Source: Nocardioides immobilis (GTDB lineage: Bacteria; Actinomycetota; Actinomycetes; Propionibacteriales; Nocardioidaceae). Taken from it: DNA of 38,171 bases. The stretch's first letter is position 1. Every line of letters begins with the position of its first letter. The notes beneath the pieces were generated by a model. The model was not told the DNA's origin. It searched no databases and worked only from the letters and a program-made list of their open reading frames with translations. The stretch covers positions 1 through 38,171 of the forward strand of contig NZ_QXGH01000050.1 of assembly GCF_003515065.1 (NCBI RefSeq). The letters are read 5' to 3'. Positions 1 to 7,149 of the stretch are shown piece by piece. A program made the position numbers and the translations under genes.

Positions 1-89
1 GCCCTTGCGGGAGCGGCAACCAGTACCGCAGATGCCACGGCGTCAAGCGCCGCGGTGGGTCGAGCATCGTTCTCGGCGGGCCTGATTAG
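1..89 (+). CDS. SEC-C motif protein, C-terminal end only (5' end outside window)
   Basis: The frame whose full codons start at base 3 is open from the window edge and stops at TAG 87-89. It encodes 28 residues that begin PCGSGNQYRRCHG, the core of the SEC-C zinc-binding motif (C-x-C-x8-C-[HC]). Bases 1-2 (GC) fit the end of a TGC codon, which would supply the first Cys. SEC-C is the C-terminal zinc motif of SecA and also ends many unrelated proteins, so the parent protein cannot be named. About 15 basic, Gly-rich residues follow the motif. The piece is too short for family placement, but the motif match is specific. Confidence 0.6.
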   Translation, partial: PCGSGNQYRRCHGVKRRGGSSIVLGGPD

Positions 90-106
90 AGAATCGGCTG
101 GGTGTC

Positions 107-511
107 TTAAGAACTTGTCACCAAGTTGACCAGGGTCTTGCCGCCCGGGGGTTGGATGCTGAGGTCGGAGGCGGGGAGGGGCATTCGATGGAAGGCACGG
201 GCGACGAGGCCGCCACTGACGACAGCGGCTGCATCGGACTCGGCTGCGCCGCAGAACTCATCAACGTTCTCCCGTAGCCAGCCGGCGCTGACCTGACATA
301 GCGCGGAACCTGCGGGCGGTGGCGAGGATTCTGCGTCAGAGGCTGAAGATGTCCGGTCATCCTCGGAGCAGCGGCGGATTGTGACGGTCCGGATTGTGTC
401 CTGAACCATCACCGAGCGCTCGATTGTGGTGCACGTCTGAGCGCTCGCCGTCGTCTCGAACCCCAGCGCGCCACTGACTGCGAGCATCAGGCAACAGATC
501 GCGCGGATCAT
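107..511 (-). CDS. Secreted protein of unknown function, probably C-terminally truncated
   Basis: 134 aa with a signal peptide (MIRAICCLMLAVSGALG, Ala-rich cleavage region near residue 24), a CTTIERSVMVQDTIRTVTIRRC segment with a Cys pair, and a Ser/Pro-rich linker. The ATG overlaps the stop of the DUF6318 lipoprotein gene (ATGA at 508-511), so the two form an operon. From memory, secreted proteins next to DUF6318 genes in Nocardioides are longer and continue past the PPGGKTLVN segment into a PKD-like beta domain. Here the reading runs into LVTSS and a TAA at once, close to a short inverted repeat (112-127). I infer that the C-terminal half was lost by rearrangement. The function is unknown. 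Confidence 0.65.
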   Translation of the reverse strand: MIRAICCLMLAVSGALGFETTASAQTCTTIERSVMVQDTIRTVTIRRCSEDDRTSSASDAESSPPPAGSALCQVSAGWLRENVDEFCGAAESDAAAVVSGGLVARAFHRMPLPASDLSIQPPGGKTLVNLVTSS

Positions 512-1059
512 TCGATGAACTCGATCCCGTCAACGTGCCACTGGCCGTTGGAACGGATCAGCAAGAATCGCAGGACCTGCTTCTCCGCTTCGTAGGCATT
601 GCCCTCGGATTCGCCGTCGTGGAATGTCATACCTGGCAGGAACGTGACCGCAGCCAAGACCGCACTCGTTTGCTCGAAGTCAGGGGCCTTGCGCGCGGCG
701 TCCACCCTCCAACCATCTGTTTCGTATCGACCACCTGCGTCGTACACCTCGATGACCGGCTCGATCAGGTCGCGACACGAGGTGCAGTCCGCGGTGCTCA
801 AGGCGTACACCTCGTCGGACGACTCTCCCTGCACGACCTGGTTCTGAGCATCGACCCACGCCCGCACCGTCTCCACCGGCGACAGCGCCGGCGGGACCGA
901 CGTGGTCTCGGTCGGGGAGGCGGTTTCCGAGTGCGGCGGGATCGGGGTGCCGCTGGGCGTGATGTCCGGGCCCGCCTCGGGCTGGTCGTTGCACGCGCCG
1001 ATGGCGAACGCGAGCACGATCAGGGCGAGCCCCGTCGCCCGAGTGATCCACGGCTTCAT
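508..1059 (-). CDS. DUF6318 family lipoprotein
   Basis: 183 aa. The ATG at 1059 is chosen because a GGGAGGG ribosome site lies just upstream; an in-frame GTG at 1080 is less likely. The N-terminus is a lipoprotein signal with lipobox AIGAC, followed by a long Pro/Ser/Thr linker. A compact domain follows that starts LSPVETVRAWVDAQNQ and contains TADCTSCRDLI (two Cys), as in the actinobacterial DUF6318 family. It is presumably anchored on the outer face of the membrane; its role is not known. The 3' end overlaps the next gene by 4 nt, so the two are probably made together. Confidence 0.8.
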   Translation of the reverse strand: MKPWITRATGLALIVLAFAIGACNDQPEAGPDITPSGTPIPPHSETASPTETTSVPPALSPVETVRAWVDAQNQVVQGESSDEVYALSTADCTSCRDLIEPVIEVYDAGGRYETDGWRVDAARKAPDFEQTSAVLAAVTFLPGMTFHDGESEGNAYEAEKQVLRFLLIRSNGQWHVDGIEFIE

Positions 1060-1173
1060 GCAGCCCTCCCGAGATGACACCCGCCCAGGCCGGTGGCGGG
1101 TGACTTGAAGGTACCTGCCCCGCGGGGGCTCGACCAGCCTCCCGCCGCCCGCTGTGGATAACCTCGGACGGGC

Positions 1174-1560
1174 TCAGCGCGCGAGGTAGGCGTCCGCCAG
1201 GCTCTTCGGCGCCATCGCCAGCCAGGCATCGACGACCAGTGCCTGGAGGTCGGCCGGCGCGACCTTGCCGAGCTCGACCAGCACGGCGGCGTACCCGTCG
1301 AAGTGCGGGATCGTGAACACTCCGTACGGCGGGTCGGCGAGGATCGCCTCCTTCTCGATGAGGCCGTCGGTGCGGACTCCGAGCACCGGGAGCGCGGGGG
1401 GCTTCTCGTCGCCGTACCGCTTGATGTCGGCCTTGCTGAACGGGCGCTCCCACACGAAGAACTTGTCGCGCACGCTCCACACCCGGCTGCCCCGCCGTTC
1501 GGACTCGGTCACCTCGGGCAGCTCCAGTGCGAGCGTCGCGACGTCGTCGAGGGTCGGCAT
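1174..1560 (-). CDS. MmcQ/YjbR family protein
   Basis: 128 aa, full length for the MmcQ/YjbR (DUF419) fold. Typical features are LALELPEVTES near the N-terminus, the conserved VWSVRDKFFVWERPF strand, FTIPHFDGYAAVLVELGKV, and an ending in DAWLAMAPKSLADAY. The family adopts a CyaY/phage-repressor-like fold and is often labelled DNA-binding, but no general biochemical role is established. A TACGGT -10-like hexamer (1567-1572 on the complement) sits 6 nt from the ATG with no Shine-Dalgarno site, which suggests a leaderless transcript. It probably is a single-gene unit. Confidence 0.85.
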   Translation of the reverse strand: MPTLDDVATLALELPEVTESERRGSRVWSVRDKFFVWERPFSKADIKRYGDEKPPALPVLGVRTDGLIEKEAILADPPYGVFTIPHFDGYAAVLVELGKVAPADLQALVVDAWLAMAPKSLADAYLAR

Positions 1561-1597
1561 GACAGCACCGTACGACGCTCCGCCGACCCACGTCCGG

Positions 1598-1810
1598 CTA
1601 CGAACCGTCCGGCTCCCACCTCAGCAGGTCGCCCGGCTGGCACTCGAGGACGTCGCACAGCGCTTCCAGGGTCGTGAACCGGACCGCCTTCGCGCGCCCG
1701 TTCTTGAGTACGGCGAGGTTGGCGGGCGTGATGCCCACCTGCTCCGCGAGCGTGCCGACGGTCATCTTGCGCCGGGCCAGCATCACGTCGATGTCGACGA
1801 CGATGGGCAT
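1598..1810 (-). CDS. Small XRE-family (Cro/C1-type) helix-turn-helix regulator
   Basis: 70 aa, almost entirely one HTH domain: LARRKMTVGTLAEQVGITPANLAVLKNGRAKAVRFTTLEALCDVLECQPGDLL. This is the YozG-like class that usually accompanies DUF2975 membrane proteins. The ATG overlaps the DUF2975 stop codon (ATGA at 1808-1812), so it is the second gene of a two-gene operon. It probably controls its own operon through the palindrome at 2361-2377, which is inference from position. The effector or signal is unknown. Confidence 0.85.
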   Translation of the reverse strand: MPIVVDIDVMLARRKMTVGTLAEQVGITPANLAVLKNGRAKAVRFTTLEALCDVLECQPGDLLRWEPDGS

Positions 1811-2325
1811 CAGATGACCTCGTCGAGCTCGGCCTGCAGCTGGGTCGCCTCGGCGTCGCGGGCGACCGCCTGGGCGAGCAGCGACCGCAGGACGTAGACC
1901 AGGATCGCCATGCCCGCGACGAGCACGCCGACGCCGCCGATCATGAGCACGGTGCCGGGAGCCGCCGCGTCGCCGGGCGCGAGCACGGTGCCGAGCGCGA
2001 AGGTCAACAGGGAAGCGCAGGCGATCGAACCGATCACGATGTCGACGTACCGGAACGCGCCGTCCGAGAACACCGTCCCCCGCCTGACCATGGTGAGCAG
2101 CCGCCAGACGCACACCATGGTCACCTGGACGGTGATGATGCCCAGCACCACGATGACGAGGAAGGCGATCGCCTGCCAGGGAAGGCCCAGGTCGTCGAGC
2201 GCCGGGTCGTCGACGTCGCTCAAGTCGATCGCCAGCAACGGCACCATCACGACCTGGACGAACGCGGTCCCGAGGAGACCGATCACCAGGACCGTCCGCA
2301 ACGCGAGCACAGCCAGGTTGCCCAT
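1810..2325 (-). CDS. DUF2975 domain membrane protein
   Basis: 171 aa with four hydrophobic segments, roughly residues 5-33, 50-75, 92-112 and 125-147. A cytoplasmic RRGTVFSDGAFRYVD loop is characteristic of DUF2975. The C-terminal tail is charged (RDAEATQLQAELDEVI). A GGAG ribosome site precedes the ATG. It is co-transcribed and overlaps by 4 nt with the XRE regulator downstream, the usual DUF2975-HTH pairing. The function is unknown; the pairing suggests a membrane sensor or target of the small regulator. Confidence 0.85.
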   Translation of the reverse strand: MGNLAVLALRTVLVIGLLGTAFVQVVMVPLLAIDLSDVDDPALDDLGLPWQAIAFLVIVVLGIITVQVTMVCVWRLLTMVRRGTVFSDGAFRYVDIVIGSIACASLLTFALGTVLAPGDAAAPGTVLMIGGVGVLVAGMAILVYVLRSLLAQAVARDAEATQLQAELDEVI

Positions 2326-2360
2326 GGGGCCACTCCTATTAATCGACCAACGATATCTAT

Positions 2361-2377
2361 CTATCGTTTAACGATAG
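2361..2377. promoter_or_regulatory. 17-bp palindrome, probable operator of the DUF2975/XRE operon
   Basis: CTATCGTT-T-AACGATAG has perfect 8-bp arms around one central base. A further half-like ACGATAT lies at 2350-2356. It sits just upstream of the ATG at 2325 (minus strand) and near the promoter of the divergent gene at 2428, so one protein could control both. The XRE protein of the operon is the obvious candidate binder, by inference. Confidence 0.6.
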
Positions 2378-2427
2378 CACGTCGTGGAGCCGCGGTCATG
2401 TCGGCGGCGAGACCTACCGTGAGCGGC

Positions 2428-2976
2428 GTGACCGATGCCGAGGCGGTACGCCACGTTGCCCTCGCGCTCCCCCGCGCCTACGAGCAGCTGATCGGCGGGC
2501 GCTGGAAGCTCAAGGTCAAGCAGCTGGTGTTCGTGGCGTTCTCGAAGGACGAGGAGCGGTTCGGGTTCGGCTTCCCGCGGGAGGAGCGCGACGCCCTCAT
2601 CGCGTCCGCGCCGGACAAGTTCTTCCTGCCGCCGCAGCGCGACCTGCGCTACCAGTGGGTGTGCGGCCACCTCGCCGCCCTGCCCGACGACGAGATGCGC
2701 GAGCTCGTGACCGACGCCTGGCGGATGTGCGTGCCGGCGATGCTGCACGACATCCCGGACCTCCCCGCGCCGACCGCAGAAGTGTGGTCACTCCTCGACG
2801 AGGACCAGTACGCCGACGCCGGCCCCCTGCTGCACCCCCACGTCCACTGGCACGACCGCGACGTGCAGCTCCGCGGCCGGGTCCAGGTGCTCGCCCACCT
2901 GCGCGACCACCCTCGCCCGCGACCACCGCGGGAGGTGGAGGTGCGGGACGGGCAGGTCTACCGCTGGATCCGGTAG
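2428..2976 (+). CDS. MmcQ/YjbR-like protein with a C-terminal SnoaL-like extension
   Basis: 182 aa from GTG 2428. This start is chosen because TACCGT (2415-2420) lies 7 nt upstream, a leaderless arrangement, and because VTDAEAVRHVALALPRAYE is where YjbR proteins normally begin; an in-frame ATG at 2398 is the alternative. Residues 1-115 match the MmcQ/YjbR fold (RWKLKVKQLVFVAF, DKFFLPP, DAWRMCVPAML). The last 65 residues (LLHPHVHWHDRDVQLRGRVQVLAHL) look like part of a SnoaL/NTF2 domain, shorter than a full one. The fusion is unusual and its function is unknown. Confidence 0.7.
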   Translation: MTDAEAVRHVALALPRAYEQLIGGRWKLKVKQLVFVAFSKDEERFGFGFPREERDALIASAPDKFFLPPQRDLRYQWVCGHLAALPDDEMRELVTDAWRMCVPAMLHDIPDLPAPTAEVWSLLDEDQYADAGPLLHPHVHWHDRDVQLRGRVQVLAHLRDHPRPRPPREVEVRDGQVYRWIR

Positions 2977-3042
2977 TCGTGAGCACCGGATGGCTAGGTT
3001 GGGGGCAGACCGATCAGGAGCACGATCAAGGAGTCCACCGCC

Positions 3043-3315
3043 ATGACTTCAATCCCGATGTCAGAAGAGCGGCCGACCGAGAAGATCATGCTCGGCTTGC
3101 TCGTCGTGGGCCTCGCGCTCCAGGTCGCAGGGTGCATCACCGCGTACGTGCAGGCCCCGCGGACAGAGCTCGGGCCCAGGGGCGTGGTCGAGGAGGGCGA
3201 CCGGACCGTCACCTTGATCGCCGTCCTCGGGTTCGGGCTCGGCGGCGCCATGTCGCTGACGGCCGTGGTCGCCTTCGGCGTACTCCTGGGATTGCGAGCG
3301 CACGCCGAGCGGTGA
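3043..3315 (+). CDS. Small two-helix membrane protein
   Basis: 90 aa preceded by a good AAGGAG ribosome site. Two hydrophobic stretches (MLGLLVVGLALQVAGCITAYV and VTLIAVLGFGLGGAMSLTAVVAFGVLLGL) flank a polar loop of about 22 residues. A TAGGTT -10-like element lies near 2995. No family is recognised. It sits directly upstream of the damaged deaminase gene and could share its transcript. Confidence 0.6.
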   Translation: MTSIPMSEERPTEKIMLGLLVVGLALQVAGCITAYVQAPRTELGPRGVVEEGDRTVTLIAVLGFGLGGAMSLTAVVAFGVLLGLRAHAER

Positions 3316-3319
3316 CCCC

Positions 3320-3809
3320 ATGACAAGACCACGATGCGTACCTGGAACGCTGCGTCGAGCTGGCGCGTGAGGCGCTCGACGCCGGCGACGATCCCTTCGG
3401 CTCGTTGCTGGTGGACGGCGCCGGGAACCTGCTGGCCGAGGCGCGGAACAGGGAGAGCACCCTCGCGGACCCGACGGCCCACCCCGAGCTCGAGCTCGCC
3501 CGGTGGGCCCTGCGGAACCTCAGCGCCGACGAGCGCGCGAGGGCGACCGTCTACACCTCCGGCGAGCACTGCCCGATGTGCGCCGCAGCGCACGGTTGGG
3601 TCGGGCTGGGGGCGATCGTGTTCGCCGCCTCGTCCGCGCAGCTGTCCGGCTGGCGCGTCTCGTGGGGCCTGGCAGCATCGCCAGTCGCTCCGCTCCCGCT
3701 GGCGGTCGTGCTGCCCGGCGCCGACGTCACGGGACCCGTCCGGCCCTACGACCAGATGATGATGCCGCTGCACAAGGAGTCGGTCGAACGACGGGGAGCG
3801 GGTACCTAG
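3320..3809 (+). CDS. Nucleoside/guanine deaminase-like protein, 5' end apparently frameshifted
   Basis: The zinc-deaminase core is clear: DPTAHPELELARWAL (zinc His and catalytic Glu as H-x-E) and TSGEHCPMCAAA (C-x-x-C). This is the layout of the cytidine/guanine deaminase superfamily. Family-like residues YLERCVELAREALDAG then DPFGSLLVDGAG are encoded from about 3339, but this frame has a stop at 3321-3323 and no ATG or GTG before the first TTG at 3405. The only nearby ATG (3320) is in another frame and would join if 2 nt were restored near 3330. Either this is a frameshift (real or sequencing) or the protein starts at TTG without its first helix. The C-terminus appears intact. Confidence 0.6.
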
Positions 3810-3839
3810 CGTCGTTGGAGTCCGACAAGGAGGGAACGC

Positions 3840-4805
3840 GTGCCGACGTACCGCAAGAAGGGTGAGGCCTTCGACCGGGACATGAACTACATCCCGGACC
3901 GGATCACGAAGGAGGCCGGACGCTCCCAGGACGCGTACGGCGGCCACGAGCTCGACGTACCGACCTGGCCGGTACAGCCGGGTCGCTACCGGCTCGTCGC
4001 CGCGCGCGCCTGCCCGTGGGCGAACCGGGCCATCATCGTGCGCGGCCTGCTCGGGCTCGAGGACGTGATCTCGATGGGTCTCGCAGGTCCCGTCCACGAC
4101 GACCGCAGCTGGTCCTTCAACCTGGACCCGGGCGGCGTCGACCCGGTGCTCGGCTACGAGCGCCTGGAGCAGGCGTTCCTCGCCCGCTTCCCCGACTATT
4201 CGAAGGGGATCACCGTCCCCGCCCTCGTCGACGTCCCGTCGAAGGAGGTGGTCACCAACGACTTCCCGACGATCACCCACGACTTCTCCTTCGAGTGGCG
4301 CGACCACCACCGGCCAGACGCGCCCGACCTGTGGCCCGACGACTGCCGCGACGAGATGGAGACGGTGATGCAGCGGGTCTTCACCGACGTCAACGACGGC
4401 GTCTACCGGTGCGGGTTCGCCGGCTCGCAAGAGGCGTACGACGAGGCGTACGACCGGCTCTGGGCGACGATGGACTGGCTCGAGGAGCGGTTGTCCCGAC
4501 GGCGGTACCTCATGGGCGACCGGATCACCGAGGCCGACGTGCGTCTCTTCACCACACTCGCCCGGTTCGACGCGGTCTACCACGGGCACTTCAAGTGCAA
4601 CCGCAACAAGCTGACCGAGCAACCCGCGCTCTGGGGCTACGCGCGGGACCTCTTCCAGACTCCCGGGTTCGGCGAGACCATCGACTTCGACCAGATCAAG
4701 CGGCACTACTACGTCGTGCACGAGGACATCAATCCGACCGGGATCGTGCCGCAGGGGCCGGATCCCGCTGGCTGGCGCGCACCGCACGGACGCGAGCGGC
4801 TCTGA
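3840..4805 (+). CDS. Glutathione S-transferase family, Xi/omega-like (glutathionyl-hydroquinone reductase type)
   Basis: 321 aa from GTG 3840 with a strong AAGGAGG site. It shows the ECM4/YqjG architecture: a thioredoxin-like N-domain with active-site ACPWANR (Cys58), then a helical C-domain with DVNDGVYRCGFAGSQEAYDEAYDRLW and RYLMGDRITEADVRLFTTLARFDAVYHGHFKCN. Known relatives remove glutathione from glutathionyl-hydroquinones. Actinobacteria usually make mycothiol, so the physiological thiol may differ (inference). It is a stand-alone cytoplasmic enzyme. Confidence 0.85.
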   Translation: MPTYRKKGEAFDRDMNYIPDRITKEAGRSQDAYGGHELDVPTWPVQPGRYRLVAARACPWANRAIIVRGLLGLEDVISMGLAGPVHDDRSWSFNLDPGGVDPVLGYERLEQAFLARFPDYSKGITVPALVDVPSKEVVTNDFPTITHDFSFEWRDHHRPDAPDLWPDDCRDEMETVMQRVFTDVNDGVYRCGFAGSQEAYDEAYDRLWATMDWLEERLSRRRYLMGDRITEADVRLFTTLARFDAVYHGHFKCNRNKLTEQPALWGYARDLFQTPGFGETIDFDQIKRHYYVVHEDINPTGIVPQGPDPAGWRAPHGRERL

Positions 4806-4876
4806 CGCCCGCCGGTCGCGCTACTGCGTCGCCAGCCAGATGGTGGTCACGCGCCCAGGTTAGGCGGGTTCAGCCG

Positions 4877-5029
4877 CTAGCGCGGCTCCGCCCAGCGCAC
4901 TCCTTCGAAGCGCCCGAAGTCGCTGTCGAAGGTGACGATGGTCGCCTTGTGCTCGATGGCCAGCGCCGCCAGGTGCGCGTCGTTGGCAAGATTGGCCGCA
5001 GCACCGGCGGACTCGAGGAGATCGCGCAT
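4877..5029 (-). pseudogene. PIN-domain toxin (VapC-like) remnant, C-terminal third
   Basis: The complement of 4877-5029 reads MRDLLESAGAAANLANDAHLAAL then AIEHKATIVTFDSDFGRFEGVRW, the C-terminal part of a VapC PIN domain. It keeps the acidic D in NDAHLAALA and the TFDSDF motif. The N-terminal half with the first catalytic Asp is absent; upstream lies the end of the DUF4396 gene. No VapB antitoxin is visible nearby. It is therefore a decayed or rearranged toxin fragment. Confidence 0.7.
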
Positions 5030-5086
5030 CGGGCCCGCTTGGTGCCGCGCCGGTCGGGTTCGCTGTCACCCTGCCCAGCTGGCAGC

Positions 5087-5677
5087 TCAGGCGGCGACGG
5101 CGACGAGGAAGCCGCCGAGGGCGAAGGTCAGGATCCCCACCACCAGGGTCGAGGTGGCGATGGTCGGGACGAACCGCCGCCATCCGGTGGCGACGGCCGC
5201 ACCGTGGTAGCCGTGGGTCAGTGCGTGGCCCTTGCCCCTCCCGAGCAGCCACAGGTTGACCGGGTACGCCGCGAAGAAGGCGGCGGTCAGCGCGATCACC
5301 AGACCGACCCAGAAGGTCGGGTTGACCAGGCCGGCGTCCATGGCGCCGGGGATCAGGGCGATGACGGTGTTGTCGACGAGCTCCATGATCGCGATCGAGA
5401 GGGTGTCCGCGGCGAGCACGACGCTGAGCGCGGCACCCACCCCGAGGCCCGCCTTGAGCAGCGGCAGGGTCGAGAGCACGTAGCCGAAGAGGAACGCGAG
5501 CGAGACCGCCAGGACGATCGTCCAACCGGTCGACAGGCCGATCGCCGTACCGATCACCAGGCCGAGGATCTCGCCGATGGCGCAGCCGGTCAGGCAGTGG
5601 AGCGTGGCGGCGAGTGCCATCGTCCGGGTCGCGGTGGAGCCGTGGGCTTCGTGGGATGTGTGGTGTTCGTGGTCCAT
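5087..5677 (-). CDS. DUF4396 family membrane protein with His-rich N-terminus
   Basis: 196 aa from ATG 5677. It begins MDHEHHTSHEAHG, a His-rich potential metal ligand, followed by LHCLTGCAIGEILGLVIG, the typical DUF4396 signature with two Cys. About five hydrophobic segments follow. The family function is unproven. The promoter region carries a CsoR-like palindrome (5691-5707), so I infer copper- or sulfur-species-controlled expression and a metal-related job. It is divergent from egtB. Confidence 0.8.
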   Translation of the reverse strand: MDHEHHTSHEAHGSTATRTMALAATLHCLTGCAIGEILGLVIGTAIGLSTGWTIVLAVSLAFLFGYVLSTLPLLKAGLGVGAALSVVLAADTLSIAIMELVDNTVIALIPGAMDAGLVNPTFWVGLVIALTAAFFAAYPVNLWLLGRGKGHALTHGYHGAAVATGWRRFVPTIATSTLVVGILTFALGGFLVAVAA

Positions 5678-5690
5678 AACGCCCCGAACT

Positions 5691-5707
5691 ACACCCCCTA
5701 GGGGTAT
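5691..5707. promoter_or_regulatory. CsoR/CstR-like operator
   Basis: ACACCCCCTAGGGGTAT lies 13 nt upstream of the DUF4396 ATG. Its centre CCCCTAGGGG is a perfect palindrome, and the site is one base off the ATACCCCCTAGGGGTAT type bound by CsoR-family copper or persulfide sensors. No csoR gene is in the window, so the regulator would act in trans. Confidence 0.6.
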
Positions 5708-5716
5708 ATTCCCGCC

Positions 5717-5746
5717 AGGGCCGGCCCGTTGTCGGTGGCCGGCCCT
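5717..5746. other. Perfect 10-bp-stem hairpin between divergent genes
   Basis: AGGGCCGGCC (5717-5726) and GGCCGGCCCT (5737-5746) are exact reverse complements around a 10-nt loop. It lies between divergent DUF4396 and egtB, where an ordinary terminator is not expected. It may insulate the two promoters or form in the egtB leader. There is no T-run. Confidence 0.5.
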
Positions 5747-5832
5747 AGCGTTGTCCAAGGCTCCCCCGTTCACCGAAGAACTGGTTGGGTAGAGACAAGC
5801 GAGCCGCAGTCGACGACGAGCGAGGTGCCCGC

Positions 5833-7149
5833 ATGACCAGCACGACCGAGGTGGCGGAGGGTTGGGATCCCACCACCCTGCAGAGCAGGTACGACGAGGT
5901 GCGGGCCTACACCGAGACGCTGGCCGCGCCCCTCTCCCCTGAGGACCAGACCGTCCAGTCGATGCCGGACGTCTCTCCCACGAAGTGGCACCGGGCCCAC
6001 GTGACCTGGTTCTTCGAGACGTTCGTGCTCGCCGACAACGAGCAGGGCTTCGCGCCGTTCCAGGACAAGTACTGGTTCCTCTTCAACAGCTACTACGAGG
6101 GCATCGGCCCGCGCTACAGCCGGCCCGACCGCGGGCTGATCAGCAGGCCCGGCGCCCAGGACGTCGGCGTCTACCGCACCAACGTCGACGACCGGATGCG
6201 CGACCTGCTCACCGGCCTCGACGAGGGCACGCTCGCCAAGCTGGCCGGCACGATCGAGCTGGGCTTCCACCACGAGCAGCAGCACCAGGAGCTGCTCCTC
6301 ATGGACATCAAGCACGTCCTCTCCCGCAACCCGCTCCAGCCGGTCTACGCCGGCAGCCGGACGCAGGAGGTGCAGCCCGACGCGGTCAGCTGGGTCGATG
6401 TCGAAGGCGGCCTGGTCGAGGTGGGCCACGAGGGCGGCGGGTTCTGCTTCGACAACGAGCTCCCCCGCCACGAGCAGTGGCTCCGGCCGTTCCGCATCGC
6501 CGACCGGCTCGTGACCAACGGCGAGTGGCTCGAGTTCATGACCGACGGCGGCTACCGGCGCCACGAGCTCTGGCTCTCCGACGGCTGGGCAAAGATCCAG
6601 ACCGAGGGCTGGCAGGCGCCGTTCTACTGGACCGAGGTCGACGGCGTCTGGTTCGAGCACACCCTGCACGGCACCTGGCCGGTCAACCCGGGGCTGCCGG
6701 TGAGCCACGTCAGCTTCTACGAGGCCGAGGCCTACGCGACCTGGGCCGGCAAGCGACTGCCCAGCGAGGCCGAGTGGGAGCACGCAGCCCGCAGTCTCGA
6801 CGTCACCGGCAACCTCGCCAACTCCACCAGCTGGCACCCCGAGGCAGCCGCCCCCGCCGGCAATTCGGGCACGACCGGCAATTCGGGCACGGGTGAACTG
6901 CGGCAGATGTTCGGGGACTGTTGGGAGTGGACGTCCTCGGCCTACCACCCCTACCCCGGGTTCCACCCCGCCGCCGGCGCCATCGGTGAGTACAACGGGA
7001 AGTTCATGAGCAACCAGATGGTTCTGAGAGGTGGATGCGCACTGACGCCGGCCGGCCACGCGCGGGCGTCGTACCGCAACTTCTTCCCCCACCAGTCCCG
7101 CTGGGCGCTCTCCGGCGTCCGCCTCGCCGATGACGGAGCCGCAGCATGA
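5833..7149 (+). CDS. egtB: Ergothioneine biosynthesis sulfoxide synthase EgtB
   Basis: 438 aa from ATG 5833; an upstream in-frame TTG (5785) would add 16 unlikely residues. N-terminal DinB_2 domain: KWHRAHVTWFFETF (His53/His56) and FHHEQQHQELLLMDIKH, whose H-x3-H-x-E provides the iron ligands. C-terminal formylglycine-generating-enzyme-type domain: LPSEAEWEHAAR, FGDCWEWTSSAYHPYPGF, MVLRGGCALT. EgtB joins a thiol donor to hercynine using O2 and non-haem iron. The stop overlaps egtD (ATGA). No egtA or egtC is present, so the thiol donor (cysteine or gamma-glutamylcysteine) cannot be settled here. An 18-bp-period duplication at 6857-6891 adds a repeated GNSGT segment. Confidence 0.93.
   Translation: MTSTTEVAEGWDPTTLQSRYDEVRAYTETLAAPLSPEDQTVQSMPDVSPTKWHRAHVTWFFETFVLADNEQGFAPFQDKYWFLFNSYYEGIGPRYSRPDRGLISRPGAQDVGVYRTNVDDRMRDLLTGLDEGTLAKLAGTIELGFHHEQQHQELLLMDIKHVLSRNPLQPVYAGSRTQEVQPDAVSWVDVEGGLVEVGHEGGGFCFDNELPRHEQWLRPFRIADRLVTNGEWLEFMTDGGYRRHELWLSDGWAKIQTEGWQAPFYWTEVDGVWFEHTLHGTWPVNPGLPVSHVSFYEAEAYATWAGKRLPSEAEWEHAARSLDVTGNLANSTSWHPEAAAPAGNSGTTGNSGTGELRQMFGDCWEWTSSAYHPYPGFHPAAGAIGEYNGKFMSNQMVLRGGCALTPAGHARASYRNFFPHQSRWALSGVRLADDGAAA
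6857..6891 (+). repeat. Tandem 18-bp-period duplication inside egtB
   Basis: CCGGCAATTCGGGCACG occurs at 6857-6873 and again at 6875-6891, separated by one base. It encodes two copies of GNSGT in a loop before the FGDCWEW motif. It is in frame and probably tolerated. Confidence 0.85.

Noticed and set aside
3405..3809. Deaminase starting cleanly at TTG 3405
   Set aside because: This would remove the first helix and part of strand 1, which are encoded in frame upstream, so a frameshift is more likely.
2994..4787. Long minus-strand frame across 3-4.8 kb
   Set aside because: It is antisense to the membrane protein, deaminase and GST genes, which have clear motifs and ribosome sites.
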